Shown in pieces: positions 46,597 through 57,132 of a stretch of 64,000 bases of DNA. A program made the translations under genes and the position numbers. The notes under the pieces were generated by a model, which ran no database searches, was not told where the DNA came from, and was given only the letters and a program-made list of their open reading frames with translations. Source of the stretch: Armigeres subalbatus. Taxonomy: Eukaryota; Arthropoda; Insecta; Diptera; Culicidae. The stretch's first letter is position 1; every line of letters begins with the position of its first letter. The stretch lies in contig NC_085141.1 of NCBI RefSeq assembly GCF_024139115.2, forward strand, positions 400,293,591-400,357,590. The letters are read 5' to 3'.

Positions 46597-48238
46597 AAAA
46601 CCCAGATTAATCCACCTAGCGGTGATGGTGCCTTTCTCGTTCGTTCAAAAGGTTGTAAAAATCTCAAATAACACCAATATGTGGATTGGTCTTATTTTTC
46701 ATATTTGTTTATATGCATAAAAAAAATTCTCGCCAAACGCAATTTGTTGCAAACAAATCGGATGAGCATAAGAGCAAAAAATGGCATTTTATTTTGTTGT
46801 TTTAAAATTAGTATTTTCGCCATAACTTTTGATCCAATTGTACGATCCGGCCAAGTTTCTATAGGAAACAATGAGACAAGATTCTGCGTCGAATGCAATC
46901 TGTTGCGAGCGACCTGAGAAGCACACATATTGCACATCAATCACAGTAACTTATATATGACCGGAATCAGTCACAATATGGTTACTGCAACCAGATTTGT
47001 TGAACTTGTGTTGCTTGGGGAATAGATGAAGTCTAAGTGCTAAAAAAGTGAGCTAGACTTTTTTGAACTCTTTTTCACAATAAATAGTAATTTGACCATA
47101 ACATCTGAGCCCATAGTCCAATCAGGCCAATTTTCAATAAGAAAGAATGAGACATTCTGCGTCGAATGCAATTTCTTGCGAGCAAATCGGTTTAGGAAAA
47201 GTGCCCGAAAAATGAGTGACATTTTTTACGCGATTTTTTCGTATGAATTTGTATTTTGGCCATAACTCTCGATCCCATAGTCCGATCTGGCCAATTCCAA
47301 ATAGGAAACAATGGGACAGGATTTTGCGTCGAATGCAACTTGTTGTGAGCAAATCGGTTGAGGATAAGTGCCCGAAAAATGAGTGACATTTTTTACGTGA
47401 TTTTTTCGTACGAATTTGTATTTTTGCCATAACTCTCGATCCCATAGTCTGATCCGGCCAATTTTAAATAGGAAACAATGAGACAGGATTCTGGGTCGAA
47501 TACAACTTGTTGCGAGCAAATCGGTTGAGGATAAGTGCCCGAAAAATGAGTGACATTTTTTACGCAATTTTTTCGTATGAATTTGTATTTTGGCCATAAC
47601 TCTCGATCCCATAGTTCGATCTGGCCAATTTCAAATAGGAATCAATGGGACAGGATTCTGCGTCGAATGCAATTTGTTGCAAGCAAATCGGTTAAGGATA
47701 TGTGCCCGAAAAATGAGTGACATTTTTTACGCGATTTTTTCGTATGAATTTGTATTTTGGCCATAACTCTCGATCCCATAGTCCGATCTGACCAATTCCA
47801 AATATAAAACAATGGGACAAGATTCTGCGTCGAATGCAACTTGTTGCGAGCAAATCGGTTGAGGATAAGTGCCCGAAAAATGAGTGACATTTTTTACGCG
47901 ATTTTTTCGTATGAATTTGTATTTTGGTCATAACTCTCGATCCCATAGTTCGATCTGGCCAATTTCAGATAGGAAACAATGGGACAGGATTCTGCGTCGA
48001 ATGCAACTTGTTGCGAGCAAATCGGTTGAGGATAAGTGCCCGAAAAATGAGTGACATTTTTACGCGATTTTTTCGTATGAATTTATATTTTGGCCATAAT
48101 TCTCGATCCCATAGTCCGATCTGACCAATTCTAAATAGAAAACAATGGGACAGGATTCTGCGTCGAATGCAACTTGTTGCGAGCAAATCGGTTGAGGATA
48201 AGTGCCCGAAAAATGAGTGACATTTTTTGAGTAGTTTT

Positions 48239-48312
<74 letters not shown>

Positions 48313-48460
48313 ACACACACACACACACATCACCTCGATTCGTCGAACTGAGTCGATTGGTATATAACACTATGGGTCTCCGGGCCTTCTATAAAAAGTT
48401 TGTTTTTGGAGCGATCATATAGCCTTTACCGTATACTTAGTATACGAGAAAGGCAAAGAG
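46597..48460 (-). repeat. HINE-like element with at least seven 167-bp core repeats
   Basis: Tail at 46603-46640 (GATTAATCCACCTAGCGGTG). Core units end GAGTGAC at 47220, 47387, 47554, 47721, 47888, 48055 and 48221, a period of 167 bp, apart from one of 166. They share CAACTTGTTGCGAGCAAATC and CCATAGTCCGATCTGGCCAA. A CA microsatellite lies at 48242-48330, then the head with GTATACTTAGTATACG. A 46916-47035 insert resembles part of the SINE-like body at 21190-21290. The repeat yields several spurious open frames. Confidence 0.85.
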
Positions 48461-48699
48461 GAATCGCCTTTCTAGAAAAAAAATAGATTCGAATTTTGTC
48501 AATTGAAATTTATTATGTATCAATCATAACAACTATTTACAGGCTATCGCACATCAGTAATAATACGTTTTTAAGAAAGTCTGAGTAAAAATCGCGTTCA
48601 TTTATTTATTATTGGCTGTGATACATTGGAAATAAGAAAAGGGGATTAAGTCTCCCTAGTGATTGGTTAATACACGCCTCTTGAGTGGAGACTTCCGAA

Positions 48700-51600
48700 C
48701 CGCTTGAAAGGGGATTTCGAATCTCTTGGAAGGAGGCTTCCAAGCCTCTTGAAAGGAGGCTTCCGAGCCTCTTGAAAGGAGGCTTCCGAGCCTCTTGAAA
48801 GGAGGCTTCCGAGCCTCTTGAAAGGAGGCTTCCGAGCCTCTTGAAAGGAGGCTTCCGAGCCTCTTGAAAGGAGGCTTCCAGGCCTCTTGAAAGGAGGCTT
48901 CTGAGCCTCTTGAAAGGAGGCTTCGAGCCTCTTGAAAGGAGGCTTGAGCCTCTTGAAAGGAGGCCTGAGCCTCTTGAAAGGAGGCTTCCTGAGCCTCTTG
49001 AAAGGAGGCTCTGAGCCTCTTGAAAGGAGGCTTGAGCCTCTTGAAAGGAGGCTTGAGGCCTCTTGAAAGGAGGCTTCCAGGCCTCTTGAAAGGAGGCTGG
49101 AGCCTCTTGAAAGGAGGCTTCTGAGCCTCTTGAAAGGAGGCTTCCAGGCCTCTTGAAAGGAGGCTTGAGGCCTCTTGAAAGGAGGCTTCCAGGCCTCTTG
49201 AAAGGGAGGCTTGAGGCCTCTTGAAAGGAGGCTTCCTGAGCCTCTTGAAAGGAGGCTTCTGAGCCTCTTGAAAGGAGGCTTGAGCCTCTTGAAAGGAGGC
49301 TCTGAGCCTCTTGAAAGGAGGCTTCTGAGCCTCTTGAAAGGAGGCTTCTGAGCCTCTTGAAAGGAGGCTTGAGCCCTCTTGAAAGGAGGCTTCTGAGCCT
49401 CTTGAAAGGAGGCTTCTGAGCCTCTTGAAAGGAGGCTTCTGAGCCTCTTGAAAGGAGGCCTGAGCCTCTTGAAAGGAGGCTTCTGAGCTCTTGAAAGGAG
49501 GCTTCTGAGCCTCTTGAAAGGAGGCTCTGAGCCTCTTGAAAGGAGGCTTCCAGGCCTCTTGAAAGGAGGCCTGAGCCTCTTGAAAGGAGGCCTGAGCCTC
49601 TTGAAAGGAGGCTTCTGAGGCCTCTTGAAAGGAGGCTCTGAGCCTCTTGAAAGGAGGCTTCTGAGCCTCTTGAAAGGAGGCCTGAGCCTCTTGAAAGGAG
49701 GCTCTGAGCCTCTTGAAAGGAGGCTCTGAGCCTCTTGAAAGGAGGCTTCTGAGCCTCTTGAAAGGAGGCTTGAGCCTCTTGAAAGGAGGCCTCTGAGCCT
49801 CTTGAAAGGAGGCTTGGAGCCTCTTGAAAGGAGGCCTGAGCCTCTTGAAAGGAGGCTCTGAGCCTCTTGAAAGGAGGCTCTGAGCCTCTTGAAAGGAGGC
49901 TTCTGAGCCTCTTGAAAGGAGGCCTGAGCCTCTTGAAAGGAGGCTTCCAGGCCTCTTGAAAGGAGGCTCTGAGCCTCTTGAAAGGAGGCTCTGAGCCTCT
50001 TGAAAGGAGGCTTCCAGGCCTCTTGAAAGGAGGCTTGAGCCTCTTGAAAGGAGGCTCTGAGGCCTCTTGAAGGAGGCCTGAGCCTCTTGAAAGGAGGCTT
50101 CTGAGCCTCTTGAAAGGAGGCTTCTGAGCCTCTTGAAAGGAGGCTTCCAGGCCTCTTGAAAGGGAGGCTTCTGAGCCTCTTGAAAGGAGGCCTGAGCCTC
50201 TTGAAGGAGGCTCTGAGCCTCTTGAAAGGAGGCTTCCAGGCCTCTTGAAAGGAGGCTTCTGAGCCTCTTGAAAGGAGGCTTCTGAGCCTCTTGAAAGGAG
50301 GCCTGAGCCTCTTGAAAGGAGGCTCTGAGCCTCTTGAAAGGAGGCTTGAGCCTCTTGAAAGGAGGCTTCTGAGCCTCTTGAAAGGAGGCTTCTGAGCCTC
50401 TTGAAAGGAGGCCTGAGGCCTCTTGAAAGGAGGCTTCCTGAGCCTCTTGAAAGGAGGCTTCTGAGCCTCTTGAAAGGAGGCTCTGAGGCCTCTTGAAAGG
50501 AGGCCTGAGCCTCTTGAAAGGAGGCTTCTGAGCCTCTTGAAAGGAGGCTTGAGGCCTCTTGAAAGGAGGCCTGAGCCTCTTGAAAGGAGGCTTCTGAGCC
50601 TCTTGAAAGGAGGCTTCTGAGCCTCTTGAAAGGAGGCTTGGAGCCTCTTGAAAGGAGGCTTCCAGGCCTCTTGAAAGGAGGCTCTGAGCCTCTTGAAAGG
50701 AGGCTTCTGAGGCCTCTTGAAAGGAGGCTTGAGCCTCTTGAAAGGAGGCTCTGAGCCTCTTGAAGGAGGCTTCCAGGCCTCTTGAAAGGAGGCTCTGAGC
50801 CTCTTGAAAGGAGGCTCTGAGCCTCTTGAAAGGAGGCTCTGAGGCCTCTTGAAAGGAGGCTTCCTGAGCCTCTTGAAAGGAGGCTTCTGAGCCTCTTGAA
50901 AGGAGGCTTCTGAGCCTCTTGAAAGGAGGCTTCTGAGCTCTTGAAAGGAGGCTTCTGAGCCTCTTGAAAGGAGGCTTCTGAGGCCTCTTGAAAGGAGGCT
51001 TCCTGAGCCTCTTGAAAGGAGGCTCTGAGCCTCTTGAAAGGAGGCTTCTGAGCTCTTGAAAGGAGGCCTGAGCCTCTTGAAAGGAGGCCTGAGCCTCTTG
51101 AAAGGAGGCTTCCTGAGCCTCTTGAAAGGAGGCTTCTGAGCCTCTTGAAAGGAGGCCTGAGCCTCTTGAAAGGAGGCTTCCTGAGCCTCTTGAAAGGAGG
51201 CTTCCTGAGCCTCTTGAAAGGAGGCTGAGCCTCTTGAAAGGAGGCCTGAGCTCTTGAAAGGAGGCTCTGAGCCTTGAAAGGAGGCTTCTGAGCCTCTTGA
51301 AGGGAGGCTTCCAGGCCTCTTGAAAGGAGGCTTCTGAGCCTCTTGAAAGGAGGCTTCTGAGCCTCTTGAAAGGAGGCTTCTGAGCCTCTTGAAAGGAGGC
51401 TTCTGAGCCTCTTGAAAGGAGGCTTCTGAGCTCTTGAAAGGAGGCTCTGAGCCTCTTGAAAGGAGGCTTCCTGAGCCTCTTGAAAGGAGGCTTCCAGCCT
51501 CTTGAAAGGAGGCTTGAGGCCTCTTGAAAGGAGGCTTGGAGCCTCTTGAAAGGAGGCTCTGAGCCTCTTGAAAGGAGGCTCTGAGGCCTCTTGAAAGGAG

Positions 51601-53100
51601 GCTTCTGAGGCCTCTTGAAAGGAGGCTTCTGAGCCTCTTGAAAGGAGGCTTCTGAGCCTCTTGAAAGGAGGCCTGAGCCTCTTGAAAGGAGGCCTGAGCC
51701 TCTTGAAAGGAGGCTTCTGAGCCTCTTGAAAGGAGGCTTGAGCCTCTTGAAGGAGGAGGCTTCTGAGCCTCTTGAAAGGAGGCACTGAGCCTCTTGAAAG
51801 GAGGCTTCTGAGCCTCTTGAAAGGAGGCCTGAGCCTCTTGAAAGGAGGCTTTGAGCCTCTTGAAAGGAGGCTTCTGAGGCCTCTTGAAAGGAGGCTTCTG
51901 AGCCTCTTGAAAGGAGGCTTCTGAGGCCTCTTGAAAGGAGGCTTGAGCCTCTTGAAAGGAGGCTTCCGGGCCTCTTGAAAGGAGGCTTGAGCCTCTTGAA
52001 AGGAGGCTGAGCTCTTGAAAGGGAGGCTCTGAGCCTCTTGAAAGGAGGCTTCCTCTTGAAAGGAGGCTTCTGAGCTCTTGAAAGGAGGCCTGAGCCTCTT
52101 GAAAGGAGGCTTCTGAGCCTCTTGAAAGGAGGCTTCTGAGCCTCTTGAAAGGAGGCTTCCTGAGCCTCTTGAAAGGAGGCTTGAGCCTCTTGAAAGGAGG
52201 AGGCTTCTGAGCCTCTTGAAAGGAGGCTTGAGCCTCTTGAAAGGAGGCTTGAGCCTCTTGAAAGGAGGCCTGAGCCTCTGAAAGGAGGCTTCTGAGCCTC
52301 TTGAAAGGAGGCTTGAGCCTCTTGAAAGGAGGCTTGAGCCTCTTGAAAGGAGGCTCTGAGCCTCTTGAAAGGAGGCTTCTGAGGCCTCTTGAAAGGAGGG
52401 CTTCCAGGCCTCTTGAAAGGAGGCTTGAGCTCTTGAAAGGAGGCTCTGAGCCTCTTGAAAGGAGGCTTCTGAGCCTCTTGAAAGGAGGCTTCTGAGCCTC
52501 TTGAAAGGAGGCTTCTGAGCCTCTTGAAAGGAGGCTTGAGCCTCTTGAAAGGAGGCTTCTGAGCCTCTTGAAAGGAGACTCTGAGCCTCTTGAAAGGAGG
52601 CTTCTGAGCCTCTTGAAAGGAGGCTTGAGCCTCTTGAAAGGAGGCTCTGAGCCTCTTGAAAGGAGGCTTCTGAGCCTCTTGAAAGGAGGCTCTGAGGCCT
52701 CTTGAAAGGAGGCTTCCTGAGCCTCTTGAAAGGAGGCTCTGAGCCTCTTGAAAGGAGGCTTCCAGGCCTCTTGAAAGGAGGCTTCTGAGCCTCTTGAAAG
52801 GAGGCTTCCTGAGCCTCTTGAAAGGAGGCTTCCTGAGCCTCTTGAAAGGAGGCTTCTGAGCCTCTTGAAAGGAGGCTTGAGCCTCTTGAAAGGAGGCTTC
52901 CGAGCCTCTTGAAAGGAGGCTTCCGAGCCTCTTGAAAGGAGGCTTCCGAGCCTCTTGAAAGGAGGCTTCCGAGCCTCTTGAAAGGAGGCTTCCGAGCCTC
53001 TTGAAAGGAGGCTTCCGAGCCTCTTGAAAGGAGATTTCCAAGTCTTTTGAATTGAGGCTTCCAAGCCTTTGAAATGAGGCTTCCACACCTCTTGAAAGGA
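48700..53100. repeat. 23-bp satellite array 1 (about 190 units)
   Basis: The unit is GAGGCTTCCGAGCCTCTTGA plus AAG (23 bp). Units at both edges are uniform; interior units vary between 21 and 24 bp, mostly in the four bases between GAGGCT and AGCCTC (TCCG, TCTG, CTG, TG, TCCTG). GAGGCT/AGCCTC is a self-complementary pair, so the array can form serial hairpins. Because 23 is not a multiple of 3, the minus-strand frame cycles through PPFKRL, SLLSRG and ASFQEA and stays open for up to about 1500 codons. I regard this as a property of the repeat, not a protein gene. Confidence 0.95.
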
Positions 53101-53611
53101 AGCTTCCGGGTCTCGTGAAAGAAGGGCTCTGAGCTTCTTGAAAGAAGGTTTTAGAGTCTCTTGAATAAAGACCTCCTAGCCTTTTAAAAGTAGGCTGTCG
53201 AGTATCCTGCAACTACTTTTTAATTTGGATTCCGTGAGGATTGCCCTTAAGCCTCTTAAACGGGTGCTAACGAACCTTCATATTCTAAATTTTAGTTCAG
53301 AAACTTATTCTTAACAAATTAATATAATAAGGAGATCATTATAGGGGGAATGGAAGTGGCATTTCATTGGAAAAGAAGGAGGGGCGTAGGGGGAGCGGTA
53401 TTGGTTATTTATTGATCAACTTGGAAAAGGGGGAGGATGCGGGAGGCAGGAGTATTCATTAGAAAACCAAGAATTTAGTTTAACTATTGAACCCCTTGAC
53501 TGATTTCCACCAAACTCGGAACACATATTCTCTGTATTAGTGAGATGATTATAGTGGGAATGAGAGAGTAATTGGAAAGAGGGAGGGGGAATGGGGGCTA
53601 GAAGAATTCTC
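53101..53611. repeat. Array-flanking sequence, duplicated at 55330-55920
   Basis: From about 53040 the units decay (GAGGCTTCCACACC, GAAGCTTCCGGGTC). Unique sequence then follows (AGTATCCTGCAACTAC, GATCATTATAGGGGGAATGG, CAAACTCGGAACACATATTC) that recurs with few changes after the second array. Confidence 0.85.
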
Positions 53612-53754
53612 GCTTAACTTTTCAAAAGAACCTAAGTAACATTTTTTTCATGAATTAATTTAAATATTGCAATCAACAGACCAACATAAAAGCTTTTGAT
53701 TGCACTATTCAAATTAAATCACGAAAAAAATGTTAGGTCCTTTTGAAAAGTTAA
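53612..53754. mobile_element. Small MITE between the satellite flank and array 2
   Basis: Left end GCTTAACTTTTCAAAAGAAC and right end CCTTTTGAAAAGTTAAGC form terminal inverted repeats of about 35 bp, with ACATTTTTTTC/GAAAAAAATGT at the inner ends. 143 bp, no ORF. Its right end abuts the first unit of array 2. Confidence 0.75.
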
Positions 53755-55300
53755 GCTTCCGAGCCTCTTGAAAGGAGGCTTCCGAGCCTCTTGAAAGGAG
53801 GCTTCCGAGCCTCTTGAAAGGAGGCTTCCGAGCCTCTTGAAAGGAGGCTTCCGAGCCTCTTGAAAGGAGGCTTGAGCTCTTGAAAGGAGGCTTGAGCCTC
53901 TTGAAAGGAGGCTTCCAGGCCTCTTGAAAGGAGGCTTGAGCCTCTTGAAAGGAGGCTTGAGGCCTCTTGAAAGGAGGCTTCTGAGCTCTTGAAAGGAGGC
54001 TTCTGAGCTCTTGAAAGGAGGCTCTGAGCTCTTGAAAGGAGGCTTCTGAGCCTCTTGAAAGGAGGCTTGAGCCTCTTGAAAGGAGGCTTCTGAGGCCTCT
54101 TGAAAGGAGGCCTGAGCCTCTTGAAAGGAGGCTTCTGAGCCTCTTGAAAGGAGGCTTGAGGCCTCTTGAAAGGAGGCTTCTGAGCCTCTTGAAAGGAGGC
54201 TTGAGGCCTCTTGAAAGGAGGCTCTGAGCCTCTTGAAAGGAGGCTTCTGAGCCTCTTGAAAGGAGGCTTCTGAGCCTCTTGAAAGGGAGGCTCTGAGCCT
54301 CTTGAAAGGAGGCTTCTGAGCCTCTTGAAAGGAGGCCTGAGCCTCTTGAAAGGAGGCTTCCAGGCCTCTTGAAAGGAGGCTTGAGCCTCTTGAAAGGAGG
54401 CTTCCAGGCCTCTTGAAAGGAGGCTTCTGAGCCTCTTGAAAGGAGGCCTGAGCCTCTTGAAAGGAGGCCTGAGCCTCTTGAAAGGAGGCTTCCAGGCCTC
54501 TTGAAAGGAGGCCTGAGCCTCTTGGAAAGGAGGCTCTGAGCCTCTTGAAAGGAGGCCTGAGCCTCTTGAAAGGAGGCCTGAGCCTCTTGAAAGGAGGCTC
54601 TGAGCCTCTTGAAAGGAGGCTCTGAGCCTCTTGAAAGGAGGCTTCCAGGCCTCTTGAAAGGAGGCTTCTGAGCCTCTTGAAAGGAGGCTTGAGCCTCTTG
54701 AAAGGAGGCTTCCAGGCCTCTTGAAAGGAGGCTTCCAGGCCTCTTGAAAGGAGGCTTCTGAGCCTCTTGAAAGGAGGCTTGAGCCTCTTGAAAGGAGGCT
54801 CTGAGCCTCTTGAAAGGAGGCTTGAGAGCCTCTTGAAAGGAGGCTTCCAGGCCTCTTGAAAGGAGGCTCTGAGCCTCTTGAAAGGAGGCTCTGAGGCCTC
54901 TTGAAAGGAGGCTTCTGAGCCTCTTGAAAGGAGGCTTCCTGAGCCTCTTGAAAGGAGGCTTCTGAGCCTCTTGAAAGGAGGCCTGAGCTCTCTTGAAAGG
55001 AGGCTTCTGAGCCTCTTGAAAGGAGGCTTCTGAGCCTCTTGAAAGGAGGCTCTGAGCCTCTTGAAAGAAGGCTTCTGAGCCTCTTGAAAGGAGACTCTGA
55101 GCCTCTTGAAAGGAGGCTTCCTGAGCCTCTTGAAAGGAGGCTTCCGAGCCTCTTGAAAGGAGGCTTCCGAGCCTCTTGAAAGGAGGCTTCCGAGCCTCTT
55201 GAAAGGAGGCTTCCGAGCCTCTTGAAAGGAGGCTTCCGAGCCTCTTGAAAGGAGGCTTCCGAGCCTCTTGAAAGGAGGTTTCCGGGACTCTTGAAAGAAG
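53755..55300. repeat. 23-bp satellite array 2 (about 70 units)
   Basis: Same unit and same variants as array 1. Uniform TTCCGAG units at both edges (53755-53870 and 55140-55265) and mixed 21-24-bp units inside. The minus-strand open frame of 518 codons is again a by-product. Confidence 0.95.
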
Positions 55301-56056
55301 GGCTCAAGTCTTTTGAATTGAGGCTTCCAAGCCTCTTGAAAGGAAGCTTCCGGGTCTCTTGAAAGAAGGGCTCTGAGTTTCTTGAAAGAAGGTTTTCGAG
55401 TCTCTTGAAAAAAGACCTTCTAGCCTTTCAAAAGTAGGCTGTCGAGTATCCTGCAACTACTTTTTAATTTGGGTTCCATGAGGATTGCCCTTAAGCCTCT
55501 TAAATGGGTGCTTCCGAACCTTCATATTCTAAATTTTAGTTCAGAAACTTATTCTTAACAAATTAATATAATAAGGAGATAATTATAGGGGGAATGGAAG
55601 TGGCATTTCCTTGGAAAAGAGGGAGGGGCGTAGGGGGAGCGGTATTGGTTATTTATTGATCAACTTAGTGTAACTTTTTACCTGTATCAACCAAATTTGG
55701 AACACACATTTTTTATCTTAAAGAGGAGGGTGATGTTTGGAAAAGAAGGGGGGATGCGGGAGGCAGGAGTATTCATTAGAAAACCAACAATTTAGTTTAA
55801 CTATTGAACCCCTTGACTGATTTCCACCAAACTCGGAACACATATTCTCTGTATTAGTGAGATGATTATAGTGGGAATGAGAGAGTAATTGGAAAGAGGG
55901 AGGGGGAATGGGGGCTAGAAGAATTGATAGTTATCGATCAACTTATTATAACTTCTGAACCTGTTGTCCGATTTCAACCAAATTTGGATCACATATTCTA
56001 TGTCCAGTGGCGACGATTATAGTGAGGATGGGAGGGTCATTGGAAAAGGGAGAGGG
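55301..56056. repeat. Second copy of the array flank, extended
   Basis: Repeats 53040-53611 with small differences. One relative gain is a stretch around 55665-55740 (AGTGTAACTTTTTACCTG), and it continues as a related ATTTCAACCAAATTTGGA block. G-rich GGGAGGGGGAATGGGGG words recur. No gene. Confidence 0.75.
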
Positions 56057-56278
56057 TAGGGGAACTGTACCGGTTTTGGCCATGTACCTAATTTGGCCAA
56101 TTTTGCGAATAACTCCAAAAATAAAGCAATTCCCAAGGGTTTCATTAGTTCCATCAAAAGATATATCCCTCACGGTTTAAGGCTGCTTCCAACTGATCGA
56201 TTATTTTGGAAAAATATTTATTTTCCAGGGTTGACCAAATTAGGCACTAAGTTGGCCAAAACCGGTACACTTCCCCTA
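56057..56278. mobile_element. MITE with TA target site and about 40-bp terminal inverted repeats
   Basis: TA then GGGGAACTGTACCGGTTTTG at the left; CCAAAACCGGTACACTTCCC plus C then TA at the right. Subterminal CCTAATTTGGCCAA and TTGACCAAATTAGG extend the pairing. 218 bp between the TA pairs, no ORF. Tc1/mariner-type by target site. Confidence 0.8.
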
Positions 56279-56509
56279 TTGTTAAGTTGAACTTCTGATC
56301 CGCTTGACCGATTTTCACCAAAATCGGAACACATATGCTAAGCAGATGCTTATAGAGGAATTGGGACGATCAGTATAAATTAAAGGAAGGTGTGTGGGAG
56401 ACGTAGAGCGCAAGGTTATGCATAAGTATTCGAGAAAAAATTTAAAAACAATTCCACAAATTGGAAAGTTTCACAAAAGTAGCATCTAAATAACATTTCT
56501 CCAAATGTC
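56279..56509. other. Non-coding spacer
   Basis: Continues the CCGATTTTCACCAAAATCGG-type flank sequence; no gene. Confidence 0.4.
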
Positions 56510-57132
56510 ATAAGACGAGTTTGTACAATCCCATTTAATTCCACCACTTAATTGTACCTTGACAGATACGTATTTCGACCTCAACAGTAAGGCCGCCTTC
56601 AGTGTCTCGTACTTGACTCGACTTTCTTCGACTTCAGTCGAGTCAAGTACTAGACACTGAAGACGGCCTTACTTTTTGCGTGCAGTTGCCCTATGTGTAA
56701 TGTACGTATTGTTACTTGTGAGGAGGTGTAACAAAGCAGGAGCTTATTGTGTTCCGTGATAAGTTCACAGAATTTGTGCGTAATACGCTGTAGTATGTTT
56801 TTAATTATGTGTATTATTAAATAAATGTATATTACAGCTTTGTAGCTGACCAAAATGCCAATATTATTTGTCTGTCTGTTGTAAGAATCGGCGTCTAAAT
56901 GCACCTCCCGCAACACTATCACTAGAACTAGATAATGTTTATCCTATATGTGCACTTATTCTCATGTGTTGAAATATTAGTAACGCAATAACCATGTTGA
57001 CTATTCTGCTTCATAGTTTTACAATTATATCAGCAACTACCAAATCAATTTGGCAACTCCGTGCAAGGTCTGGTACATCAGTTGAAGCGGAAATCAAGTA
57101 GACAAATGGAATAGTACGAGCTCGTCTTATGA
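56510..57132. repeat. Foldback MITE copy 2, right arm interrupted
   Basis: Left arm 56510-56615 matches the left arm at 3232. The loop and first 30 bp of the right arm are intact to about 56672 (GACACTGAAGACGGCCTTAC). About 420 bp of unrelated AT-rich sequence follows before a diverged right end (GTACGAGCTCGTCTTATGAC) at about 57113-57132. The middle is an insertion or replacement. Confidence 0.7.

Noticed and set aside
46692..48370. Several 60-128-codon frames such as those with SLIFRALILNRFARNKLHSTQ
   Set aside because: They repeat with the 167-bp unit, are broken at each variant and occur in several frames. They are repeat by-products.
48609..53212. Very long open frames (over 1000 codons) on the minus strand
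   Set aside because: All three frames are open together and follow the 23-bp satellite. The translation is a cyclic repeat with frame cycling, as expected from the DNA unit.
48700..55300. CRISPR-like array
   Set aside because: Units are contiguous without unique spacers, and the context is eukaryotic.
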